Part shown: positions 1-5,694 of the stretch, one piece after another
Layout: each line of letters starts with the position of its first letter
Position numbering within the stretch: position 1 is the first letter of the stretch
NCBI GenBank assembly: GCA_938003515.1
Contig: CALKYL010000156.1
Coordinates: forward strand, 1 to 8,143
Source of the DNA: an uncultured bacterium
Lineage (GTDB): Bacteria > Planctomycetota > UBA1135 > UBA2386
Direction of reading: 5' to 3'
DNA: 8,143 bases
Made by a program: the position numbers and the translations under genes
Notes under the pieces: generated by a model
Database searches by the model: none
The model's input: only the letters and a program-made list of their open reading frames with translations
Told to the model about the DNA's origin: nothing

Positions 1-1147
1 GTTCGCGGGCCGGCGTGCCGATGAGGCGGGCGGGCGCGCGCCGCGCTCCGCGGCGGTGCGCTGCGGGGCGGGGGCCGAGACCACCGTTGCAGCGCCCCTC
101 TGGCTGCCACAGGGTGTAGTCGGCCGCGAACCACTCGCGCTCGGTGACCTGCCGCGCCGTCGCCGGATCAGGCAGCAGCGCCAGCAGGTCGAGGCCTTGG
201 TGCAGCACGACCGCGACCGCGACCAGCGCGACGAAGAACACACAGGCGATGTACAGCGCCATGCGCCAGCCGTAGTAGCCCGCCTGGATGCGCAGCACCG
301 GGAACACGACGAGGTCGCTGAACAGGAACGCCATCACGCCGGCGAACGCGACGCCGTTGCCGAACAAGACGGCCGCCAGCGGCACGTTGCCCATCGAGCC
401 GATGAAGGTGAAGAACGCCGCGATCGGCCCGACGACGGCCTGCAGCAGCACGTCGCCGAAGCCGGCGTCCGGCTCCCCCGAGCCGACGAACAGCGCGGCG
501 AAGAACGCGCGCGGCACGAACGCGGCGATCGCGCCGGCGACGGTGAAGCCGACGGCGACGTCCTTCCAGACCATCGACCACTCCATGACGTAGTGCGACG
601 CGATGCGCCGCCAGCCCTCGCGGCTGGTCAGGAGCCGCCGCCAGTCGGGCAGCTCGCCCTCGCCGGAGTCGTCGTCGAGCGACCGGGCGCGTTCGCGCGC
701 CTGCTCGACGAACGGCCGGCGCGCGGTCCACGCGACGAGCAGCCAGGTGACGAGGATCAGCAGCGCGCCGCCGACGTACTCGCCGACGACGAACTGCCAG
801 CCGAGGAACACGCCGATCACGATGCCGAGCTCGATCACCAGGTTGGTCGAGGCGAGAAGGAAGGCGAGAGACGGAACGAGTCCCGCGCCCTTCGCGAACA
901 GGGCGCGCGTCGTGGCGAGCGCGGCGAAGGAGCAGGAGCTGGACGCGAAGCCGAAGGCGGTCGCCGCGGCGACGGTGGCCGGAGTGGCTTCGCCCATGCT
1001 GCGGCGCATGCGCTCCCGTGAGACGAGCACCTGGATCAGGCTGGAGATCAGGTAGCCGAGGCCGAAGGCCCAGAAGGCCATCCAGAACAGCCCGAGGCTG
1101 GTGCGCGCGGCGGTGTGCCACTGCTCGACGAACGTCGCGGTCGGCAT
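1..1147 (-). CDS. Permease of the YraQ/ArsP (DUF318) family, 3' end off the window
   Basis: Multi-pass inner-membrane permease, 382 codons visible, starting at the ATG at 1147-1145 (MPTATFVEQW) and still open at the left edge. Hydrophobic segments lie near residues 18-42, 60-80, 92-118, 124-140, 195-222, 234-250, 256-284 and 296-318. Two stretches are diagnostic of the family: 'FGFASSSCSFAALATTRALF' (65-84, followed by a KGA and a STNLVIELGIV segment) and 'IGSMGNVPLAAVLFGNG' (249-265, followed by FSDLVVFPVLRI and YYGWRMALY). Relatives are predicted permeases; some ArsP members export organoarsenicals, but the substrate here cannot be read from sequence. Residues 143-185 form a charged cytoplasmic loop. 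The tail after residue 347 (DYTLW) becomes Arg/Pro-rich where I expect a final membrane helix, so a frameshift or a divergent end is possible. The gene is divergent from the tRNA and has no clear Shine-Dalgarno. Family call is firm, substrate unknown. Confidence 0.88.
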   Translation of the reverse strand, partial: MPTATFVEQWHTAARTSLGLFWMAFWAFGLGYLISSLIQVLVSRERMRRSMGEATPATVAAATAFGFASSSCSFAALATTRALFAKGAGLVPSLAFLLASTNLVIELGIVIGVFLGWQFVVGEYVGGALLILVTWLLVAWTARRPFVEQARERARSLDDDSGEGELPDWRRLLTSREGWRRIASHYVMEWSMVWKDVAVGFTVAGAIAAFVPRAFFAALFVGSGEPDAGFGDVLLQAVVGPIAAFFTFIGSMGNVPLAAVLFGNGVAFAGVMAFLFSDLVVFPVLRIQAGYYGWRMALYIACVFFVALVAVAVVLHQGLDLLALLPDPATARQVTEREWFAADYTLWQPEGRCNGGLGPRPAAHRRGARRAPARLIGTPARE

Positions 1148-1224
1148 CGCGCGATCGACCCTACTCGCGGGCGCGGGGCCCGGGCGACGGCTCGGTCGGG
1201 GAATCGGCGGGATCGCGGCGTGTG

Positions 1225-1252
1225 GCGGGATCGGTGCGGCGGGATCGGTGCG
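1225..1252. repeat. Two tandem copies of a 14-bp unit
   Basis: The unit GCGGGATCGGTGCG occurs twice head to tail (1225-1238 and 1239-1252), and the next three bases continue the unit. A partial relative (CGGCGGGATCG) lies at 1205-1215. It sits in the 149-bp gap between the divergent permease and tRNA-Pro genes. It may be a slippage product or a pair of operator half-sites; nothing in the sequence decides between them. Confidence 0.5.
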
Positions 1253-1257
1253 GCGTC

Positions 1258-1286
1258 TTCCCGAACGCGTGGCGGCCCGGTAACGT
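1258..1286 (+). promoter_or_regulatory. Candidate promoter of tRNA-Pro
   Basis: A -35-like TTCCCG (1258-1263) and a -10-like TAACGT (1281-1286) are separated by 17 bp. Transcription would start about 4-6 bases before the mature tRNA 5' end at 1297, which suits a tRNA with a short leader. The -35 match is weak; the call rests mainly on spacing and position. Confidence 0.3.
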
Positions 1287-1296
1287 GCCCGCCCGT

Positions 1297-1373
1297 CGGG
1301 CCGTAGCGCAGCTTGGTAGCGCGACTGGTTTGGGACCAGTAGGTCGGAGGTTCGAATCCTCTCGGCCCGACCA
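1297..1373 (+). tRNA. tRNA-Pro (anticodon UGG)
   Basis: A complete cloverleaf can be drawn. The acceptor stem CGGGCCG (1297-1303) pairs perfectly with CGGCCCG (1363-1369). The D stem is GCGC/GCGC (1306-1309 with 1319-1322), with GG in the loop. The anticodon stem ACTGG/CCAGT (1324-1328 with 1336-1340) encloses the loop TTTGGGA, giving anticodon TGG at 1331-1333. The variable loop is AGGTC. The T arm GGAGG-TTCGAAT-CCTCT (1346-1362) has one G-U pair. The discriminator base is A1370 and CCA is encoded at 1371-1373. UGG can read all proline codons by wobble. The gene stands alone, not in a tRNA cluster. Confidence 0.97.
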
Positions 1374-1381
1374 CTTCGAGC

Positions 1382-1409
1382 CGGGGCGCCGCGAGCATCG
1401 CGCGCCCCG
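1382..1409. terminator. Strong GC hairpin between tRNA-Pro and the convergent protease gene
   Basis: An outer stem CGGGGCG (1382-1388) pairs with CGCCCCG (1403-1409). Inside it, C1389-G1402 pairs, C1390 is bulged, and GCGA/TCGC (1391-1394 with 1398-1401) closes a three-base GCA loop. It lies 8 bases after the tRNA CCA end and 14 bases beyond the stop of the opposing protease gene, so it could end transcripts from both sides. Neither side has a clear T-run, so intrinsic termination is inferred from position and stability. Confidence 0.45.
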
Positions 1410-1423
1410 AGCCGGAGCACAGC

Positions 1424-4279
1424 TCAGTTCCCGACCGTCGCAGCCCCGCCGTTCGACACGACGATCGAGAGGCCGTTGGCCGCCGGGTCCCAGATCGCCC
1501 ACTGGTGGAACAGCGCGAGGCCGAGCAGGCTCTGCTGGTTCGGCACGCTCACCGACGACTGCGCCGCGCCGGCCGCGTCGGTGATCGCGACGTCGAGCGC
1601 CTCGGTCGAGACCAGGAGCGCGCAGCCCGGCGCGCCGGGCAGCGGGAGCGGCAGCGGCAGTCCCTGCGAGACCTGGTCGGACAGACCCGACACCAGCACC
1701 GCGAACGTCTGCGGCAGCGCCCCGCCGACCGTCGGCGCGTAGGTCTGGCCGAGCTGCGGCAGGCCGTTGGTCCCGATCGCAGGCGTCAGGAAGGTCGACT
1801 GCTGCGTGCAGGCGACCCGCCACGACGGCCGTTGCACGAGCTGCGACGGGGTCCAGTTGGGCGTGCCGTTCGCCGGGTCGCGCCAGTAGCCGACGCCGCC
1901 GGCGCCGCTGGTCAGCGTGCTGATGTAGGCGTTCTGCGCCCCGGTGTCGAAGCCGAGGTAGAACGTGCCGTTGACGGTCACCGGCGGAGAGAACGTCGCG
2001 GTGTAGAACTGCTGCGTCGGGCCGACGGCGACGGTCGTGCTGGCGATCGGCGTCGCCGCCGGACCGCCGCCCGCGCTCGGATAGATGTGCGCCGGCACGA
2101 AGACCGTGCCGCCGGTCGACGCCGTCCAGATGTCGAAGCCGTCGAGCGTCAGCGAGCCCGTGTGCAGGACCTCGTAGCAGTATTCGTTGTCACGCAGCTC
2201 GGGCATCAGCGCGCCGCCGGACGGGTTGAGCTCCGGGCACGGGACCGGCACGCTGACCGAGCCGGGACAGCCCTGGCCGAAGGTCAGGAAGGTCGCGTAG
2301 CCGGCGCCCGCGTCGACGTCGCCGGTCGCGCACAGCGCGAAGCCCGAGGGGCCGACGGGCACCGCCGACGCCGTGACCTGCAGCGTCCACGTGCCGGCCT
2401 GCGGCACCGCGACCGCGACGCGTTCGACGTTGTTCTTCAGGTCGGCCCCGCCGCCGGTCGTCGACCAGCCGCCCGAGAACACGTTGCCGCGGTAGGTCGT
2501 GCCGTCCGGCGCGATCACGACGAGGTCCAGGTCGTTGACGACCGGATTCGAGGCGTTGACGGTGCCGGCGTAGTCGGTGAAGCAGAGCGTGATCTCGAGC
2601 GGCCGGGAGCTGCTCTCGACGCCGAGCGAGAACGTGCGGACCTGGCCGGTCGAGACGCCGCCCGCGCGGCGCTGGTCGAAGACCCAGAGCGCGTCGCTGT
2701 CGCCCGGGAAGTACAGCGAATCGTCGAGCACGACGCGCCCCCAGCCCTCGGTGTTGTTCGGGTAGCCGCTGACGGCAGGCATGTCCTGGCACGTGTTGAT
2801 CAGGACCGCCTTCAACAGCGCGTTCGACGGCGTCAGCGTGTTGCCGGGCGTCGCAACGCCCGTCGGGTAGAAGCCTTCGACGAAGTACTGGCGCACGAGC
2901 GCGGCCGCGGCCGTGGCCCCGGGACACGCCATGCTCGTGCCGGTCAGCGCCGTCGTGCCGCACGAAGTGATGTTCGCCGACACGATGCCGCAGCCCGGCG
3001 TGAACAGGTCCGGCTTCTGGCGGCCGTCGGCGGTCGGGCCGACGCCGCCGCCGCACTTGGCGCCCGCGGCGTTGCCGTTCTGGCCGTTGCCGACCGCGAC
3101 GAGGTTCTTCGCGTTCTCGGGGTTGCGCAGCGTCGACTGGTTGGTCTCGGCGAAGAACACGAGGTTGTCCTCGAAGTTCCACTGGAACAGGTCGATCGCG
3201 TTGCAGTGCGAGTCGTAGGCCGTGGTCCCGTCGTTGCCCCAGGAGTTCGTGTGCAGGCGCGCGCCGACGCCCTCGTGCGTCGACGCCCGGGTGTACCAGG
3301 CGGCGGCCGAGTAGTCCGCGCTGTGCGCGAGGCGCGCCCGGTAGGCGAGGCCGCGGCCGATCGTGAGACCGGAGGTGGGCTGCGCGTCGCCGACGGCGGT
3401 GCCGGCGGTGTGCGTTCCGTGCGTGTTGCCGTTGGTGCTGCCCGAGCGGAAGACGATCTTGCGGTGGTTCGGCCCGATCGGGTTGGAGGGGTCGGCGAAG
3501 TAGCACGACGACGCGTTCACGGCGCCGTCCATGTGGCCGATGATCTGCCCTTCGCCGCGCAGGCCCTCGCTCCAGATGCGCGTGTTGCCCTGCTGTCCGG
3601 TCTGCACGGTCCAGACCATCAGGTCGTTGCGCTGCGTGACGAGGCCCTCGGGCTCGACCCACTGCACGTCGTGGCAGCGCGCCACCGCGACGAGGTCCTG
3701 CGGGTCGACGCGCACCACGAGCAGCCACCGCGTGTCGACCGCGTGCTGCTCGTCGATCGTCGCGCCGGCGGCCGCGAGCGGGGCGGCCAGCGTCGCGGCC
3801 GGCAGGCCGTCGAAGCCGACGATCGTCAGCCGCCCCTCGAGCGGCTGACGCAGCAGCTCGGGAGCGACGCGCCACGCCGGGTGCATCGGCGACGACCAGA
3901 CGATCTCGTCCGCCGCGCGGCTCGCCGCGACCCGGGCCGTCGTGCCGCGCACGACGAACGCGTGGTTCGGGATGTAGTCGAGCACCGCGAGGCCGCGCTC
4001 GCGCAACGCGTCCTTCTGCGGCTCGGTCACGGGGCCACGCAGCTGCACGACGAAGTAGTCCTCGCCGGCGCCGGGCTCGCGCGAGAGCGCGGCCGGGATC
4101 GGGGGCATCGGGCCGGCGGTGTCGAACTCGCCGTAGCGCAGCGACAGCCAGCGCGGCAGGGCGGCGCGGCGGTTCGCTTCGGCGAACGGGAGCGCCCCTT
4201 CGACGGGCAGGACGTCCTGGGCGAGGTTCGGGGCACAGAGCCCCACGGCCGCCAGCACGGCGGGGATGACGAAGCGCAT
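1424..4279 (-). CDS. Secreted subtilisin-like serine protease (S8, KP-43-like) with planctomycete C-terminal modules
   Basis: Predicted secreted endopeptidase of 951 residues. A signal peptide (1-20, likely cleavage after NLA) is followed by a propeptide-like region (about 70-210). The S8 catalytic domain spans about 235-520: Asp251 in GHMDGAVN, His287 in HGTHTAG and Ser449 in GTSMACP. The oxyanion Asn is probably Asn380 in FFAETNQ, by position relative to the AAGNEG of relatives. Residues about 545-650 resemble the C-terminal beta-barrel of KP-43-type proteases ('VNDLDLVVIAPDGT', 'NNVERV', 'SAVPVGPSGFAL'). A 'FGQGCPG' segment (667-673) then leads to a jelly-roll-like stretch (about 700-825) and a terminal module (about 840-951) of the planctomycete type. 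Odd points: the Asp is followed by Gly-Ala rather than the usual Ser/Thr-Gly, and AETN replaces the common AAGN. The start is the first ATG before a good signal peptide; no Shine-Dalgarno is visible. Monocistronic and divergent from the sigma-factor cluster. The triad is intact, so activity is likely; the substrate is unknown. Confidence 0.93.
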   Translation of the reverse strand: MRFVIPAVLAAVGLCAPNLAQDVLPVEGALPFAEANRRAALPRWLSLRYGEFDTAGPMPPIPAALSREPGAGEDYFVVQLRGPVTEPQKDALRERGLAVLDYIPNHAFVVRGTTARVAASRAADEIVWSSPMHPAWRVAPELLRQPLEGRLTIVGFDGLPAATLAAPLAAAGATIDEQHAVDTRWLLVVRVDPQDLVAVARCHDVQWVEPEGLVTQRNDLMVWTVQTGQQGNTRIWSEGLRGEGQIIGHMDGAVNASSCYFADPSNPIGPNHRKIVFRSGSTNGNTHGTHTAGTAVGDAQPTSGLTIGRGLAYRARLAHSADYSAAAWYTRASTHEGVGARLHTNSWGNDGTTAYDSHCNAIDLFQWNFEDNLVFFAETNQSTLRNPENAKNLVAVGNGQNGNAAGAKCGGGVGPTADGRQKPDLFTPGCGIVSANITSCGTTALTGTSMACPGATAAAALVRQYFVEGFYPTGVATPGNTLTPSNALLKAVLINTCQDMPAVSGYPNNTEGWGRVVLDDSLYFPGDSDALWVFDQRRAGGVSTGQVRTFSLGVESSSRPLEITLCFTDYAGTVNASNPVVNDLDLVVIAPDGTTYRGNVFSGGWSTTGGGADLKNNVERVAVAVPQAGTWTLQVTASAVPVGPSGFALCATGDVDAGAGYATFLTFGQGCPGSVSVPVPCPELNPSGGALMPELRDNEYCYEVLHTGSLTLDGFDIWTASTGGTVFVPAHIYPSAGGGPAATPIASTTVAVGPTQQFYTATFSPPVTVNGTFYLGFDTGAQNAYISTLTSGAGGVGYWRDPANGTPNWTPSQLVQRPSWRVACTQQSTFLTPAIGTNGLPQLGQTYAPTVGGALPQTFAVLVSGLSDQVSQGLPLPLPLPGAPGCALLVSTEALDVAITDAAGAAQSSVSVPNQQSLLGLALFHQWAIWDPAANGLSIVVSNGGAATVGN

Positions 4280-4337
4280 GGAGGTTCGGCGGGTGGACCG
4301 GTCGGGGCGTGCCGGTGGGCGGGGCAGGGCGGGGATG

Positions 4338-4365
4338 ACTATGGCGCCTGCGCGCGGCTCGTCAA
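4338..4365 (-). promoter_or_regulatory. Candidate sigma-70-type promoter of the protease gene
   Basis: On the minus strand, TTGACG (4365-4360) and CATAGT (4343-4338) are separated by 16 bp, matching 5 of 6 and 4 of 6 consensus bases. This is the only A/T-containing patch close to the protease start, and the -10 ends 58 bases upstream of the ATG. Placement and the good -35 make it the best promoter candidate in this gap. Confidence 0.42.
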
Positions 4366-4521
4366 CCGGGGGTGGGGGGCGCGCGCGGGCGCGCGGGCTC
4401 TCGCTCCCGACCGCCTCGGAGCCAGCCGCTGCTGCATCGCCGGGCCGTCGCGGGGCGTGGTGCGCCCCTTCGGAAACCAGGGGGAGGCCCCCGATGTCGC
4501 CCAGCCCGATGGCCGAGGGAG
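4366..4521. other. Non-coding divergent intergenic stretch with GC hairpins
   Basis: I see no gene in this middle part of the 293-bp gap (4280-4572). It holds an alternating CG stretch with a self-complementary core (CGCGCG 4380-4385 and 4390-4395). A 6-bp hairpin is formed by GGGGCG 4452-4457 with CGCCCC 4463-4468 and a TGGTG loop. A 5-bp hairpin is formed by GGGGG 4480-4484 with CCCCC 4488-4492. These could insulate the divergent promoters or form structured leaders. An open plus-strand frame does enter from 4372, but its residues are Arg/Pro/Gly-rich with no recognisable domain. Confidence 0.4.
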
Positions 4522-4550
4522 TTGCCTGAGAGTCGTCACGAAGCTATGCC
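4522..4550 (+). promoter_or_regulatory. Candidate promoter of the sigma-factor cluster
   Basis: TTGCCT (4522-4527) and TATGCC (4545-4550) are separated by 17 bp. Transcription starting near 4556 would give a leader of under 20 bases holding only the Shine-Dalgarno at 4558-4565. The -10 is a weak match. If the sigma factor drives its own operon, the real recognition sequence may not look like the sigma-70 consensus. Confidence 0.3.
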
Positions 4551-4557
4551 CCCTGTT

Positions 4558-4565
4558 GGAGAGGA
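4558..4565 (+). promoter_or_regulatory. Ribosome binding site fixing the sigma-factor start
   Basis: GGAGAGGA lies 7 bases before the ATG at 4573. This favours 4573 over the in-frame ATG at 4546, which has no purine-rich element at a suitable distance and overlaps the candidate -10 element. Confidence 0.6.
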
Positions 4566-4572
4566 CACAGGC

Positions 4573-5164
4573 ATGCGCTTGAGCGATGGGGAATGGCGCC
4601 GAGTGATCGAGGTTGCCCGCAGAGCCTGCGGTAAGGGCGTACCCCGGCACGTTGTCGAGGATGCGGTGCAAGATGCCGCTCTCGCCTTGATCGAGCGGCT
4701 CGTCCTGGGCGACCCGATCCGGTCCGCGGAAGCGTTCTGTGCGACGGTCGCCCGGCGACGTGTTGCGGACCTCGCCCGGCGGAGGCGCGTGGCGCACGCG
4801 AACGCCCGCGACGTCGCCGGCCTGGCCGACGGGGCGACCGAGTCGGCGAAGCAGGTGGATTGGATCGCGTCGCTCCGTGACCTGGGAGTGCGATTGGCTC
4901 CTGCTGCCGAACGGCTTCTCGTCGAGATAACCACGGGCCTGCGGGAGACGAAGCGACTCGCGAGGAGGCTGCAACGCGACCCGAAGACCATTCGTGAGCG
5001 AAGACTGCGGCTCCAAGCACTGCTTCGTCGAGTCTGCGAGCAGCGTGGGATCCCCCCCCCCCCCCCCCCCCCCCCCGCCCCCCCAGGCCGACGGCGGCCG
5101 CCCGCCCGGCGTCCCCCCCGCCCCCGCGGCCCACTCGGCCAACCCGCCGCGCCTCCCCCCCTGA
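4573..5164 (+). CDS. ECF-like RNA polymerase sigma factor (3' end obscured by a poly-C tract)
   Basis: A small sigma-70-family protein of about 160 well-formed residues, starting MRLSDGEW. Residues 26-77 match sigma region 2, which binds core polymerase and the -10 element: 'VVEDAVQDAALALIERL' followed by 'AFCATVARRRVADLARRRR'. Residues about 105-153 are a region-4-like helix-turn-helix: 'APAAERLLVEI', then 'RLARRLQRDPKTIRERRLRL'. No anti-sigma gene is recognisable beside it. After residue 159 the frame enters 25 consecutive C (5052-5076). As written it stays open through 5655, fused to the next gene. Removing one C (or adding two) would end it at TGA 5162-5164, just before an intercistronic hairpin; I use that stop as the probable end. 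The listed span is therefore one base out of frame. The sigma call is good; the C-terminus is not reliable. Confidence 0.75.
5052..5084 (+). repeat. Homopolymer: 25 C, then G, then 7 C
   Basis: C runs from 5052 to 5076, is broken by G5077, and resumes at 5078-5084. The sequence downstream to 5161 stays very C-rich, with further runs of seven C at 5113-5119 and 5155-5161. The complementary strand has enough G-runs to form G-quadruplexes. The tract sits at the end of the sigma-factor HTH, and its length modulo 3 decides whether that frame stops at 5162 or fuses to the next gene. Long mononucleotide runs are known slippage (phase-variation) sites, but poly-G/C is also a common sequencing artefact. 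Confidence 0.85.
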
Positions 5165-5174
5165 ACGACGAACG

Positions 5175-5203
5175 AGGCGAGGTCGGCGTAACGCCGGCCG
5201 CCT
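5175..5203 (+). promoter_or_regulatory. Intercistronic hairpin before the Cys-rich gene
   Basis: GGTCGGCG (5181-5188) pairs with CGCCGGCC (5192-5199) around a TAA loop, with one G-U pair. An outer AGGC/GCCT (5175-5178 with 5200-5203) extends it to 12 pairs, with GA bulged on the left. No T-run follows, so it is more likely an RNA-processing, stability or attenuation element than a full terminator. It lies between the presumed sigma-factor stop (5162-5164) and the next ribosome binding site (5216-5219). Confidence 0.45.
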
Positions 5204-5226
5204 GCAACCTCTACCGGAGTCCATCG

Positions 5227-5655
5227 ATGCAGATCCTTCTCCGATCCGCTGCCGTTCTCTTCGCCGCAGTGTTCCTCATGTCCGCAGGTTTGATTCAGCC
5301 GTGGGCCAACACGTGCCAGACCGTGCTGGTCTGGAACAGCCTTCAGTCCAAGTGGATCGCGGACTGCCGCGGATCCTGCTCCAGCACCGCGTGCCAACTG
5401 ATCCAGGCGGGCAACCCCGTAGGCAACAACATCCCGTTGGCATGCGGATGCACCGACGGTGGTGACCCGTTCGCCGACTGCGCTGGTCGCTTCTACGTCG
5501 ACGAAGAGGGTGAGGTCGTTCTCAACCCCGCGCCAGGCTGCATCGTTCCCGAAGAATCGTGCGGCCTCGGCTGGGTGTGCAAAGACGTCAAAGCTCCTAC
5601 GCCCAGCGACACGACCACGACGACCTGGGATCCATGCGTCTGCTCGGCCCCCTGA
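5227..5655 (+). CDS. Small secreted cysteine-rich protein (12 Cys)
   Basis: 142 residues; I do not recognise the family. Residues 1-23 are a signal peptide or membrane anchor (MQILLRSAAVLFAAVFLMSA), with plausible cleavage near PWA/NT (27/28). All 12 cysteines lie after it: 30, 47, 51, 56, 73, 75, 85, 105, 112, 118, 137 and 139. An even count with none in the signal region suggests up to six disulfides; the spacing does not suggest a haem-binding (CxxCH) or zinc-ribbon protein. The tail has a short TTTTT run (129-133) before WDPCVCSAP. The start is set by GGAG (5216-5219) seven bases before ATG and by the signal peptide beginning there, although the upstream frame is open in the sequence as written. 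It lies 39 bp before the next gene and two genes before a MauE-like redox protein, which may help form its disulfides (inference). Confidence 0.75.
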   Translation: MQILLRSAAVLFAAVFLMSAGLIQPWANTCQTVLVWNSLQSKWIADCRGSCSSTACQLIQAGNPVGNNIPLACGCTDGGDPFADCAGRFYVDEEGEVVLNPAPGCIVPEESCGLGWVCKDVKAPTPSDTTTTTWDPCVCSAP

Positions 5656-5694
5656 GGAGCGACGACGACTACGACACCGCTGAGCCCGTCACGC

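Noticed and set aside
168..1121. An open frame of 317 codons on the minus strand over the permease
   Set aside because: It is extremely Arg-rich and out of frame with the clear DUF318 membrane protein read from 1147.
4380..4395. Alternating CG tract as an origin, Z-DNA element or regulatory site
   Set aside because: Short CG alternation is expected by chance in this very GC-rich intergenic sequence, and no partner features support a function.
4372..4572. N-terminal extension of the sigma factor to an ATG at 4372 or 4546
   Set aside because: The added residues are low-complexity Arg/Pro/Gly without a domain, and only the ATG at 4573 has a good Shine-Dalgarno (GGAGAGGA) at normal spacing.
1505..4582. 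A very long open frame (1025 codons) on the plus strand across the protease gene
   Set aside because: It is Arg/Ala/Val/Asp-rich with no domain or hydrophobic core, a typical antisense shadow of a GC-rich gene; the minus-strand frame has a signal peptide and an intact S8 triad.
4573..5655. A genuine single protein fusing the sigma factor to the Cys-rich protein
   Set aside because: A signal peptide preceded by a ribosome binding site starts at 5227, a 12-bp hairpin sits in the junction, and the open frame depends on the exact length of a 25-C run. A cytoplasmic sigma factor fused to an internal signal peptide is also unlikely.
5227..5655. Homologue of the methylamine dehydrogenase small subunit (12 Cys, MauE nearby)
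   Set aside because: The cysteine and tryptophan spacing do not match the TTQ-bearing subunit as I recall it, and no large-subunit gene is present. Only the cysteine count agrees.
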